Positions 1-11,292 of a stretch of 64,000 nucleotides of DNA are shown one piece after another; the stretch's first letter is position 1; each line of letters starts with the position of its first letter. Location of the stretch: positions 1,427,727-1,491,726 of the forward strand of contig NW_022985555.1 in the NCBI RefSeq assembly GCF_010093815.1. Direction: 5' to 3'. Origin of the DNA: Pseudovirgaria hyperparasitica. Its lineage: Eukaryota > Ascomycota > Dothideomycetes > Acrospermales > Acrospermaceae. The translations under genes were made by a program, and so were the position numbers. Below the pieces are notes generated by a model that was not told where the DNA came from, made no database searches, and worked only from the letters and a program-made list of their open reading frames with translations.

Positions 1-2450
1 GACCGATTCTGTACGTGTCAGACGGGACACGGACGGACAGCATTGATGTAACAGACGACAAGTGGCGTAGGACACGAATCTGTCCGCCGGCCCACAGCTG
101 TGTAGTGTACACCGATTTCGGATATCGGTCTGAGTAATCGTGGAACGATGACAGCAATGGAGCGAAACACTGTCCACAAGGGATCCCAGGTATTATTGCA
201 TGCTGCGCGGATGTAGGTCGAAGTGCGACATTCAGTCATGCGCAGCTGCATGGCTCGTCATCTGTCTCGATGGCTTGAATATCTCCTGGCTGAAGTCGAG
301 CAGAACAATAAGCCCTGAGATGTCACACTTTGTATAGTCCGTGGTATCAGATCTTTGCACTTGTATTTGTTGACTTATTACCGATTTCTTTACACGATGC
401 TCAACCACTCGTTAAGCCGGCCATCACAAGCAAGTACACTACTGGAGCATATCAGCACGAAGAACTGATGCTGATCATCACGGACTCACGACATAAGAAC
501 AATGCTCGGTGCCGAGAACCCAACATACATCAGATAAAGGGGTGGACTCCGAGCATGTGAATCATATATCGATGTCAGGGAGAGTACATCCATCCTCCTT
601 ACTCGAAGTACTAGAAGTAAAAGAAATACTAATGCAGGTATTGTCTGGCTGAGCAACCTGCCAAGTGCCGGGTATGAGTCTCACTGGGAAGGTGAAGGTA
701 ACAACGGTACACGGAGTCTGGATTTAGTAAATGGTACTTTTCACACGTCAAGACGTCGTCTCTGTTGAAAGTAGACCAGATAGACCAGATTTCTTCTCCA
801 CCAAACCTTGTGGTCACATTTCACACTTTCTCCGCACAACAATGAACTACATTACATCTCACATAATATGTTTCCTTACGGTAAAGCTAACGCAGTGATA
901 AAACACCCTTCTCGCTCAAAGCTACTCAAGATCATTAACATTACGATGATGATTATGATCATCATCACCATACAGAAGTGTCGTCCGACAGTATCAACCG
1001 AAATTCCCACATCATCACCCATCAGCAACCAGGACAACCATGACACATCTGAGTTAGTCCCCAGGACCCTAACAAAGGGCGTGGATATGATATAACCCAA
1101 CCCACATCTACTCTCTGCAGTAGTGAAGGCCAGGGAAATCTCGACGCTTCTAGGACCAGACATGGTAGAGAATCTCGCGGTATTTATGTAATTTGAGAGC
1201 GCCGGGTAGGTCTGCCTGTAGATGAATCATGGATCCCTAACGATTGTTTACGGATCTGTGAATGAAGACTGTACAGGGAATACAAGCGGCTCCGTATCGT
1301 CAAGGCTACGGCTTTGCCCTTTTTTCGGGGAATATTGGTTACATATCCTCTGTAGTTCGTAGTGTAATCCATAGTTCGGGTAACTGTTCGATATCGGGCT
1401 TCCTGTCACCCCTATCATTCTTCGCGTTTTCAGGTCTATCCTTTCGTCAATCTCAAGTATCTAGTCCATCCTGCACAATACACCTACCTACCTTACACCG
1501 CCCTATCTCAGAAATCCATCCTAACCCTCATAGCCTCATAGCAATGGTAGATGAACTACAAATAGACCATGATAGTCAGTTCTACATCCCTATTCAAGCA
1601 TCCAAAGTACCATATACGCATTAACCCGCCTCCCGCTATATCCCCAACCTAGCATCCTCCCATCCCATTCCTACCCAAGCCCAGACTACACACCTCCTCC
1701 TACACCCCCCAACAAACCCAACACACAATCCCCACCAACCAATCTCAAACCCACCAGCCCCCTCAATCCACCCCCAACCCCCCAAACACCCCCCATACAA
1801 AACCCAACTCCTCACCTCACCAACCCCCGCCGCCTCAGGACATCTCATCTGGCACATAGCTAAGTCAGCCTATATACCATCATGCCCAATGCCCAAATGA
1901 CGAGAAAAAGCGAGATGAAACGCGAGGATATATATGCATGGAAGGCTTGTGATGATGTGCGTTTGTGGGGGTTTATGGAAGATTACGGTTATTGGGATGG
2001 GGGTGTTCCGGGCTGGGTTGTTGTGTACTGATGCTAATGTTGAGTAATGATGTAGAAGGAAGGGCATGGAGAGGGAGATGTTGGCGGGCTTGCTGTTTGT
2101 GTCTCGTGTGTGTCTGTGTGTGTGTGTGTGTGTGGTAGAGACTGTGCAGACAGAGACGGTAGATGGAAACGAGGATGTGGTCTGTGATGGTTATGGTGAG
2201 TAGAGAGGACGAGATGAGTTTTTCGTGTGGATTTTGAGGCCATGAGATGGATACGATACTCTGCCACGCACTGTCGTCAGTCTCCCGTAATTGAATGTCC
2301 AAGAAGAAACACCAGCCAGGCCTGCCACACGCTTCCATCATGAATGAACGAACATCTAAGCGTGATAATCAGAACCCCAGTGTATTCGTACATATACACG
2401 ACCGACACAAGTATATACAAAAGGCTCGATATGGACAAATGCCACATCAG
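1..2450. other. intergenic, no convincing gene
   Basis: No open frame here has a recognisable domain or a plausible spliced model. About 1,620-1,860 is strongly C-rich and nearly free of G on the + strand, and about 1,920-2,140 is G/T-rich, so there is a sharp skew switch near 1,860. A (TG)n tract lies at 2,107-2,135. The frames read through these tracts are low-complexity Pro/Gly/Trp or His/Thr strings and are not believed. Confidence 0.6.
2107..2135. repeat. (TG)n microsatellite
   Basis: An alternating TG tract with one interruption, in the spacer downstream of the D-lactate dehydrogenase gene. Confidence 0.9.
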
Positions 2451-4589
2451 TCAGTGGTCATATCGCTGTACCACCTCACCCGGCCCCGGCCTCTCGACGC
2501 GCACAATCTTATCGCAGTTGAGCAGACACAAGGGGTCAAATGCTTTCTTGAGCTATGACGGGTCAGCACACTGCATCTAGAGGCCTCAGATTTGCAATAA
2601 CAACGTACCTTGCGCATAGCAGCGACCGTCTCATCGCTCGTCTCGTACGGTAGAGCGTCACGCTTGATCAGCCCGACGCCGTGCTCTCCGGTCGCTGTGC
2701 CCTCCATCTCGATCGCGCGCGCGACCATGCGGTGGACGACGTCCTCGGCCGTCTTGCGCTCGTTGTCATTGTACAGGAGGATAGCTGCAATGTATGTCAG
2801 TGGACTTCTTGTTTTGCTTGATAAGATAGGAGACGTGTAGATCTCACAATGGAAGTTCCCATCCCCGACATGCCCAACAATGCTCGCAAACAGTCCACTG
2901 CTCGCGATATCGGCCTTCGTCTCCTCTATGATCTGTGGTAGCCTCGAGATCGGTACGGCGACATCTGTAGTCCAGACATGGTCGTTGTCGTCCCGCTTCT
3001 TGGCCATGGTGCTCCACAACGCCTCTTTTCGCGCCGACCAGAGTTCGTTAGCCTCATCTGCAGATCTGGCGAATTCAAAGCCTTTGCTGCCAGCCTTCTT
3101 TGCTAGCTTTTGCACAATGCCGATCTGTTCCTTGACACCTGTCGGGGTACCTGCGAATTTGAAGAAGAGAGTCGGTGCTTCTTTCCATGTCCGTGATGTG
3201 GACCCAGCCTCGTTGATGCACTTCATCTGCACATCGTCGAGAATCTCGATGGCCGCGATTGGAACACCCGCGCCAACAACGGCGAAAACACAGTCCGCGG
3301 CTTCCCGTATCGAATTGAAGCTGCACACTGCTACCGAAGTGTTTGCAGGCTTCGTGGTTACCTTGAGAGTGGCTTCTGTGACCAGTCCAAGAGTACCCTC
3401 GCTGCCGATGAACATGCGCGTGAGATCGTAGCCAGCACTACTCTTGCGAGGACGTTGACGAGTCTTGATGATCGTTCCGTCAGCGAGTACTACTGTGAGC
3501 GAGATGACCCATTCCTTCATAGTTCCGTATCGATATGCGTTCGTCCCCGAACAGCCAGTTCCAATCATGCCGCCGATTTGCGCTCCCGGACCCGGATCAG
3601 GCGGGAAGAAAAGTCCTATATCCGCGAGATCCTCATTAAGGTTCTCCCATCCGACAGCTGGCTGAACGATACAGTCCATGTCTTCCTTGTTGATGTTAAG
3701 AATCTTGTCCATGCGCGAAAAGTCTACACAGATGCCTCCTCTTGTCGCCGCAAAGTGTCCCTCCAAACTTGTGCCGCCGGAGTATGCAGTGACTGGAATT
3801 CTACGCTCGTGGCATATCTTCATAATCTTGCTCACCTCCTCCGTAGACGCTGGCTTGACAACCGCGAAAGGAATCTGGCTCTCTTTGAGCTGATGCGACG
3901 ACCAGTCAGATCCGGCATGACTCTTCCTGTCAAATTCGTCCTCAGATATATTCTCCTCTCCCACAACTTCTCGCAAATCAACCCAAGCTGACTGTAAATT
4001 CGAGCGTTGAACGTTGTGTACCGGCGCTACGGCATCATTTAGAGGTATCGTCGAGCTCGTGTCCTGCTCCCTGGGCGACTTTTTGCCTACTGCCCATCCA
4101 AAGCCTCCAGCAACCGCCATGACTATAGTCTCGTTAGCCAACATCTCCCAAGGACAACACTATATCCAGCTTACCGAAGAGATATGTCAGTCCAGCCGTA
4201 GCTTTGCCACCCTTCATCTCATGCCCCATGCCCTCATACTTTTTCTGCTCATCCTTCTCGCGCTGCACACGGTCGTACATGCTCTGGAAGACCTGAGGGT
4301 GAAACTTCTTCTCACGCTTCTCTCCCTCTGGCGCAGACTTTCCTGGGCCGTCAGACTTTTGCCCGATCTGATCGCGAAAGCTCTTTTCTTGTAAAAGTGA
4401 TGTGGTAGCGGAGAAGAGCCTTCGTGGGCTCGGCTGTGAACCTGCGGATGATCCGAGACTAAGAGCTCCATATTGGGACTGTGGATGTAGTCTTAAAGCT
4501 CTACATACAGCTGTCGTTCTGGTATCGAGAATTCGCGTTGCGATTAACGAGTGACGAGTCGCTACGCGCGAATATGCCGTATACGTCAT
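2451..4589 (-). CDS. DLD1: D-lactate dehydrogenase (cytochrome), mitochondrial, FAD-dependent
   Basis: Oxidises D-lactate to pyruvate and passes electrons to cytochrome c; in fungi it acts at the inner mitochondrial membrane. Spliced model, minus strand: exons 4589-4175, 4122-2848, 2784-2609, 2552-2451; introns of 52, 63 and 56 bp with GT/AG ends and preserved phase, giving 655 aa. The start at 4589 opens an Arg/Ser/Thr-rich, acid-poor leader typical of a mitochondrial presequence. An FAD-binding PCMH fold begins near residue 225, with the pyrophosphate loop YSGGTSLEGH near 252-261. The C-terminal FAD-oxidase domain carries GHVGDGNFH just before intron 2, and the end reads FDPLCLLNCDKIVRVERPG. 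The last exon restores the expected C-terminus, which supports the intron choices. A glycolate oxidase GlcD-like flavoprotein is the main alternative; length and presequence favour D-LDH. Confidence 0.93.
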
Positions 4590-5351
4590 AGCGAGTGTTT
4601 TAAAGAGGCAGTGGTATAACTATCAAGGCGCAGAAGGTATGAACATGGCCGATCACAAGAGGAGTCTGCGTGAGCTCCGAGTGCTGCGACAAGCTTCGGT
4701 CGTGGGGAAGCTTGAAGCTTGAAGCTTTACCAGGATAAACGATCAAACCACAGGGCTGGAGTTAGCTCGGGCTTGGCGTTGTGCTTGGTTCAATCTCACC
4801 ATGATTCAGATATTTGTACACAAGGCCCAAGTATTATCACGAATGAACAGGGCGCTTCGTAGTTCATAGCACCATAGTGGGGTATAATTGATTTGAAAGA
4901 CGCATGCTGCGTCTGGAAGTATGTTATGGAGTGCTTCTATGGACATGCTCAGTGCTAACTGCCTCAGGCCTCTCTTGAGTGCGATCATGATTCTCTTGAC
5001 AGACGGCGACGCTGATGCAGAAGACCCAAGAAGGTCCAAGAAGTATGGTATAAGCTTGCAATCCTAAGGCGCCGATAATCCCATGAAAGCGACAAGGCCA
5101 AAGATGCACGATAGAATAGCATTCATATGTGCAGAGCTGGACCTTGATGAAACCACCTATAAACGAAGATAAATCCCCCAAGAATAACGCCGCGCTGAAG
5201 ATGAAAGGGTAGTCGAAGCGAATACAGAATCAAGTCGATGAGATGGCGTGAGTATGAAGAAACATCGAGCTCAGCCTAATATGGGAAGAAGTAATAGGCG
5301 TGAGAAGAGTCACCAAATAGATATTGGTTCACGAGATAAGTGCTGAACGGA
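4590..5351. other. intergenic spacer
   Basis: Holds the promoter side of the D-lactate dehydrogenase gene and the 3' side of the next minus-strand gene. There is a short direct repeat of AAGCTTGAAGC near 4,710. Short frames at 4.8-5.2 kb have no recognisable content. Confidence 0.5.
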
Positions 5352-6590
5352 TCAACGCGAATGACCGTGATGTCCCATTCGAAGAAAGCGAGTCCTGAGC
5401 CACGCAATGAAGGACAGCCATCGACTCCTTGCCTTCTTCGTCTTCGACAAGTCTTGCGTTGTATGCGTGCGTTTGGCCGACAGACCAGTGTCAACTCTCG
5501 CGGGCATGGATCGCGCATGCGCAGGTCGGAATTCGCCATATTCGCGGCCAATGACGTTTGTATATTCCAGCTTTTCATTGCTCACACTCAAAGATCGTTT
5601 GCTTGCAGCCTCCTCTTTTCGTCTTTGGCGATCACGTTTACGTTCATCCCTGCGAGCATCTTGATCTGCCTTCTTCATGGCCTCCTTTTCCATTTTTCGG
5701 TCCTTTGCTTCTTCTTTCTCTTTATATGCTTGCCGAGCAAGACGAATCTCATTCGCACGCGAAACTGGATCTAAGGGCGAATCGCGGCCACGAATGAGAC
5801 TGAATTTATCAAGTGACGGACGAGAACTGGGAGCGGTTGCGAAAGAGTCTAGTGAGCGAAGAGTGTCCCCACGCGGTCGGCCAGCGACAGGAGAGGCTAT
5901 GGAAAGACTGCTCTGCGATGGGGTTCCCATCTTGGTGAACGAAGATGATGTTATCAGGAGCGGTGGCATTGGCGGTGCTTTACTCGAAGATATCGAGGTT
6001 GATCGTCGTGATGGGCCTGGAGGAAGGGAGCGATCACGGATGCTCTCGGTATAGACGACATCATGCGCCTCTGAGTCTTCTTCACAACCATTACTTGAAT
6101 TGGCGTATGATGGTACTGGCGGCGTGTATGGTCGCGGAGTCGGTCTTAGAGGGTGAATGTGATACGGCTGTGAAGGGCGTGGTCCGGAGTTGTTGGAAAA
6201 CTGGGATGTGTTGCTGGTGGACCTTGAATGCTTCGTGCGCGTGCCTATGGGTGAAAAGGTAACATCTGATATGGTTCTAGGAGAACTAATGTGGATATCG
6301 TCGATGCCCAAGCCTGTAAGACCTTCATTCTCAGCAGCTGGACGTGATAGGTCGATCCCTCCTTCGTTTTTCATTGATAGCTTTCGCAAATATGGCTTAA
6401 TCTTGACTGACTTCGGAGACGCCATTTCTAAAACGCCACTTTCTTTCCATGTCGGTTCAATCGCATAACAATCGGCCCATGGCATTTCAGTCGAATGTAG
6501 GCTGGCTGGGCTCTTCATTGATGTTGTGGAGTTTTCGCGTTTGTGAAGCCTCGCATGGTTGGCCAGACTTGCAGCAGACTTCCTAGCCAT
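5352..6590 (-). CDS. uncharacterised Ser/Pro-rich protein with basic C-terminal helix
   Basis: Single-exon model of 412 aa. The frame is open to 6824, but the stretch before the Met at 6590 does not look like protein and the sequence becomes ordered from MARKSAASLANHARL, so that start was chosen. The middle is Ser/Pro-rich and probably disordered. Residues of roughly 290-345 form a highly charged Lys/Glu/Arg helix (AYKEKEEAKDRKMEKEAMKK), likely coiled coil. The tail is basic (SRWLSFIAWLRTRF). I do not recognise the family. The length of the frame and its amino-acid pattern make it a likely real gene; no function is proposed. A spliced upstream exon is possible but none is clear. Confidence 0.6.
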   Translation of the reverse strand: MARKSAASLANHARLHKRENSTTSMKSPASLHSTEMPWADCYAIEPTWKESGVLEMASPKSVKIKPYLRKLSMKNEGGIDLSRPAAENEGLTGLGIDDIHISSPRTISDVTFSPIGTRTKHSRSTSNTSQFSNNSGPRPSQPYHIHPLRPTPRPYTPPVPSYANSSNGCEEDSEAHDVVYTESIRDRSLPPGPSRRSTSISSSKAPPMPPLLITSSSFTKMGTPSQSSLSIASPVAGRPRGDTLRSLDSFATAPSSRPSLDKFSLIRGRDSPLDPVSRANEIRLARQAYKEKEEAKDRKMEKEAMKKADQDARRDERKRDRQRRKEEAASKRSLSVSNEKLEYTNVIGREYGEFRPAHARSMPARVDTGLSAKRTHTTQDLSKTKKARSRWLSFIAWLRTRFLRMGHHGHSR

Positions 6591-8909
6591 GGTTGTTGGG
6601 TATCTCGGTTCTTTGTCCCGGTATCTTGCTAATACGACAATGCGACACGTACGTTTTCGGGCTTTGATAGGGGTATCGGAGTAGGCAATCGTTGTTACCG
6701 ATGCATGTCGTTGTTGAGTCGAATTTATCGTTTCCAGAAGGTATAGATTCACGTGAAGCAATGTCCAGCAGTTTGCGACCTTGACCGTGATCGCCGGATC
6801 GATATGGAAGACAAAGGGGAGCAAGAAGCTGTCTGGAGATGCAGGGCAGCGATCGTCACCGCTAAGTGCAGTGGTCAGTGGGACCGTGGGGATGGTCGCG
6901 GGAGGAGGCTTGAGAGGTAAGAATGCATTCGATTAGATGACACAACAGACCCTCTCACAAGGCCATCGCCTTGTGGTACAGCGCAGGTTTGAGGATGAGA
7001 TGAGGAGAGGGACGGGAAGCGAGAGGAGGTATGAGGAGGAGTGAGGAGGAGCAGAAGTAGAGATGGTGATGAGCGTATCACGATGATAAGACAAGGCAGT
7101 GGCAGCAACAACAGTGGTTCGGCCCAGCCGGCGTTCCAGCGTAGCGCAGCATCAGCATCCGCATCAGCATTCCAAGGTTCCAACATCCAACCTGGGGCGA
7201 CCCGCAAGCGCCAGCCAGAGTCAAGACTGCCTGAATCTCGAACCCGCGGCAGGATGCGACCTCAGCTTTATCGTTCTCGGTGGGGCTCAGATCTCAATTC
7301 ACCAAACAATAACGTCAATGCAGTCCTTCTCTCCAGTCTCCAGCCTGATTCGGATGTCTTGCCATGCATGCTTTCCCCTCAGTTTTCGTCCTCCTTTGTA
7401 GCAGGCATTCGGCGTTTTGACTCCTCCCCAGACTGCATCCCAACAAGCCGTCCTCAATGCGCGGCATGTATGTAGAAGCATCCTTGAATCATCATCCTCC
7501 TCTCCAGCTGACGGCGGCTCGGAACCGACAAATGCCGCACACCTCAGCGATCGCGATGGACTTTGACAAGCCACTTTTCGCGTCTGAACGAGGCTGGGCT
7601 TGCTCCAGACCGCCATGCTCGCGACTTACCATCATTCGCTTCGGTAATAGTACCTGTCGTAAGAACCACAAACTACGAGCGCCACATGTTGTGCATGTGT
7701 GTCTGGATGGAGTCATACACGTGCCGCCGTGTCAGATCTCATCAGTTTGACAACACCAAATCCTTCATTCAGCATGGCGGCTATCAAGCCAGCTGTCAAT
7801 CTTCCCTCCCATGCGCAGGCGTCCCAGGACGAGTGTTGCCAGGCATGTCATGTTTGCGTAGTTCCGCAGCAATAATCATGATACTGCACCACTCGTGCTG
7901 TGACGTATAGAACACCAAGTCTCCAGGTCTAATTGCAACTTGAACCTGTCCTCCCCACTCCCCCTCGTCCATCGTTTGAGGTCTGGACGCACGACAGCAG
8001 TCACCCCAATGGTCACCCCACACTGAGAGTCCCAGATCTACGCAAGCTATACCTTCAGATACGCAACCCACCCACCAGTTCCACGGCATCGCTAGTAGCG
8101 ACCGAGGTCAGCCGAAACGAGCGACCTTGGCCTTGTGCGTTAGACACAGCATCACCGACTAATTAAATCGAACGAAAGTCCTAGTCTCGATTCTCTCGTC
8201 AAAATGCCACCAAGGAAACTGCATATAATGTGTAGTCACCATTACGCCATGTCGTCATTTGTAGATACAAAGACCAAGTACCTTGCCAGGAACTAACAAC
8301 AGCCTCTTCTTGTTCGCAGTCGCCCTCAATCGCGAAAGTCCCGAGTACAACCATTGCACTAGACGATGACCGCTCCTGACGAAATGCACTGGAATGATGA
8401 CGTCCATTCACCATATCCACACCTGATCATCTTCATGTCTATATGACAGGGGTACGAGTTTACCAGTAATCGCTATCAATAGCGCATTCGGTGAATATCT
8501 CGACTGCCGTAATGAAGCACACCAATTGCCATTGCCATATTCGGGGCTTACACCAGTGACACGGGGATTACTCCTAGCTTTGGAGGTACATACGTACTCC
8601 GACTATTGACTGAAAAAAATATGCCGCATGTTTATTTTGAAATTACACCCAGATCCCACCATTTCCACTGCCACACTCCTATGCTCACATTGCGCGCCAA
8701 ACTCAGATTCCCTCCGTGGCTTCCGGGTGACCTTATTTCCAGATCGGAAAATGACAGGAAGATTAAATAGATGCAGCGAAAGAGAGATAGAGATGCGGGG
8801 GGTATATAGCGCACAGCGAGTTCGAAAAACCACCAAAACCTCCCTGCACCTCGCAAATAAGTGCTAAAATCGGCGTATAACTCATGACTGCCTCCTGGGT
8901 GGCAATAGC
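6591..8909. other. 2.3-kb intergenic region, no gene supported
   Basis: Several short frames on both strands (for example 7,041-7,475 and 7,796-8,089) overlap one another, lack domains and do not splice into anything recognisable. The region probably contains the promoter and leader of the gene at 5,352-6,590 and the 3' flank of the gene at 8,910-11,292. Confidence 0.5.
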
Positions 8910-11292
8910 TCAGGCCGTGATCGACGTTGGCTCGCGGCTCTGCGCCTCATCGGGCGGAAACTTGAATACCATGGTAAACAGGTCTCGCACCCAGCTGTAT
9001 CTCGGTTCACGCCCCATTCGTTGCATCGTAATCGCAACCTCCTCTGCTGTGACGCGCTTAGGCGGGACACTGTTTATGTTCCGCAAGGTGGGATCTGAGA
9101 GGACGAGTTTCCTGTAATGCGAGACGAGCTTGGTCTGCCAGGGTGCTGTTCCGAAGGAATTGGTTGGCATGGCTTTGACGAATTGATGCAGGGTTTGGAC
9201 GCTGTTGCGTGCGTATCCAACGTTCATGGCAGCTCGAATGAGCAGCGTTTTGAGACGTACCAGATGTGCATCTTCGCGACCGGCCGTGGCGGTCGAGGAC
9301 GAGCGCTGCGAGGCCTCCGAGTATGTGGAAAGATTGGACGAGTTAGAGGACCAGCGGGTGTACGTTTGGGTATTCCCGCTTTCCGGACCAAGCACTAGAA
9401 TATTGGGGATTGGTTCGTCAGGTGACATCTCGTCCCGGTCATCATATATGGTGGTAGGTGTTTCGGGAACGGAGCGTGGAGTGCCGTACGTACCGCTGCG
9501 CGAAGAATGTGCCGAGTTGCTAGACTCCGAAATGGAGGAGGGGAACGTGGTGACGGAGGGTCTCGGGGTGCCACGGTCAGGACGGACTTGTGTCCAGCCT
9601 TCTCGGAAGAGGTCACACAGCTCCCAACAAGCTTGGACGGCAGACCCAAGCAATTCCTCGTCAGCAGGTTTGCCATCACGATTGTTCTGACGCAGGCTAA
9701 AGAGCATCTCCGCTAGACCCCAACACGCACGCATCAGTGCGTCAGTCTCCTGGGGTAGAGAGGTTCGTTGCTTCATAAGACGGTGACAGAGGGTCAGGTA
9801 GAAGTCGAGAGTCCGTTCACGGAATGCTTCCGGAAGATTGCGGTCGTGCGTGTTGTATAGATGATTGTTGAGCTCAAAGCTTACGCGTAGCACCGAATCT
9901 GCGACCTCATCACCGCGTAGCCTAACCTCAAATAGAGCCTGGCAGAAGTCACGGCAAAGTTCCAGCGTCGGTTTGACCTGGCTGGCGTGGTCCTCGTTGC
10001 GGCTCTCATACAGCCGTTGACATAGCTTCCAACAGGTTCGCCAAGCTTGCTCTTGTGCTTCGCCTTTTCCGGAAAAGTTGAACATCCGTTCACGGTGGTT
10101 GGAGCTAAGACCGGCCAATGTATTGCATAAGGTCCAACACTCGCTCAGAGCAGTTTGAAGCGCCTCAACCTCCATGTGATTGTCTTTGATTTCACGTAGC
10201 ACTTCTCGCATAGTTGGTATGTTATCATCCTCGCCATCCTCGTTCCGGCCGAGATCCTCGGTCTCGGGAATGTCTATATAAACTGTCAGTCAACGTCTTC
10301 ATATCGTGTCATTGTCAATGCCAACCTTCAAGACTTGTGCTTGCACGTCCGCCTGTGCTTGCTAGACTGGTTCTTTTGACATCTCGTTCGGCTTCCTGCC
10401 TTGTTTGTGCTCTGGGTGTTGGTCTTTCCGGTGCTTGAGGGACAGATGTGTCGACCGAAACGCGCTAGTTAACGTCAGTAGGGGGACTTAATCGTAATAA
10501 TGCAAAGGCGTACTCTATCGTCTGCAATCGTGGAGTGTAAAGGTGTAGCAGGGGTAACGATTGTACTTTCTGAAAGATCTGTTGGTGCTGGTGACGCCAC
10601 GCTATTGCGGTTTGGGGGTGACTGCTTCGGGTCCTGCGTGTGTAAGCCTGACATCCTTCGTATCATATTGATTTGCCTACAAATTGTTTGAATCCAGCTG
10701 GGGCATGTATGACAGATGCAGGGGCTTCCTCGGAATCAGCTCGCGGTCTAGCTGCTGTGTCGAGTCTCAACTGCTCACAAAATTAGCATTTGATTAACCA
10801 CTAGTTGATTTCCACTCACGAGTCCTCTGCTACCATCGCTTACGGCGCTCGCTGGGCTTGTGAGCTCTGAGTCGATGATTGGAGACTTGAAGTCGAGCTC
10901 ATCATCATCATCATTTAACAACTCTTCTTGTTCTTGTTCATCGTCTTCGATCTATGCCTGGGTTAGATCCTACCGATATACTGAAAGGCAATTTACAAAC
11001 CTCTGTAGAGTTCGTGCCGGTACTATCCACTGGAGACGGCTCAATGTGGGCAGGATATGGACTTGCTGGAGGATGGAGCGAATCGGATTTATCAGTACCA
11101 GAAGAGCTATGTGAATGTCAACCTCAACTCCAGAAAATGTACATGGGATAGGTACCGGTTTGAATAGCGATAGCTTTGTGTGAATGGCGCAGGGCTCGAT
11201 GGTGAATCAGTGAAAGGCGAGAACGCGGACTTGTTTATGCCCGGATGGGTTGGAGAAGGTTGAGAAGGCATCAGTTGAGTTGCAGTCGCCAT
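8910..11292 (-). CDS. conserved-looking fungal protein of unknown function, seven exons
   Basis: Spliced model: exons 11292-11156, 11106-11001, 10951-10820, 10770-10681, 10633-10514, 10464-10326, 10273-8910; six introns of 47-52 bp, all GT/AG with consistent phase, giving 695 aa. Residues 1-230 are Ser/Thr/Pro-rich with an acidic run (IEDDEQEQEELLNDDDDELD). The next 230 or so residues are helical and unusually rich in Cys and Trp in a repeated pattern (SECWTLCNTLAGL, RTCWKLCQRLYES, LELCRDFCQALFE, QACWELCDLFREG), which suggests tandem helical repeats. After a Ser/Thr linker, the last 120 residues are again structured (RAAMNVGYARNSVQTLHQFV). I do not know the function. In intron 4 two acceptors were possible; only the one before GACCCGAAG keeps the frame. 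Confidence 0.75.

Noticed and set aside
1636-1857. Gly/Trp-rich minus-strand frame
   Set aside because: It is a reading of a nearly G-free C-rich tract and has no start context or domain.
7041-7475. Ser/Ala/Arg-rich plus-strand frame
   Set aside because: No domain, overlaps other frames of equal quality, and cannot be extended by splicing.
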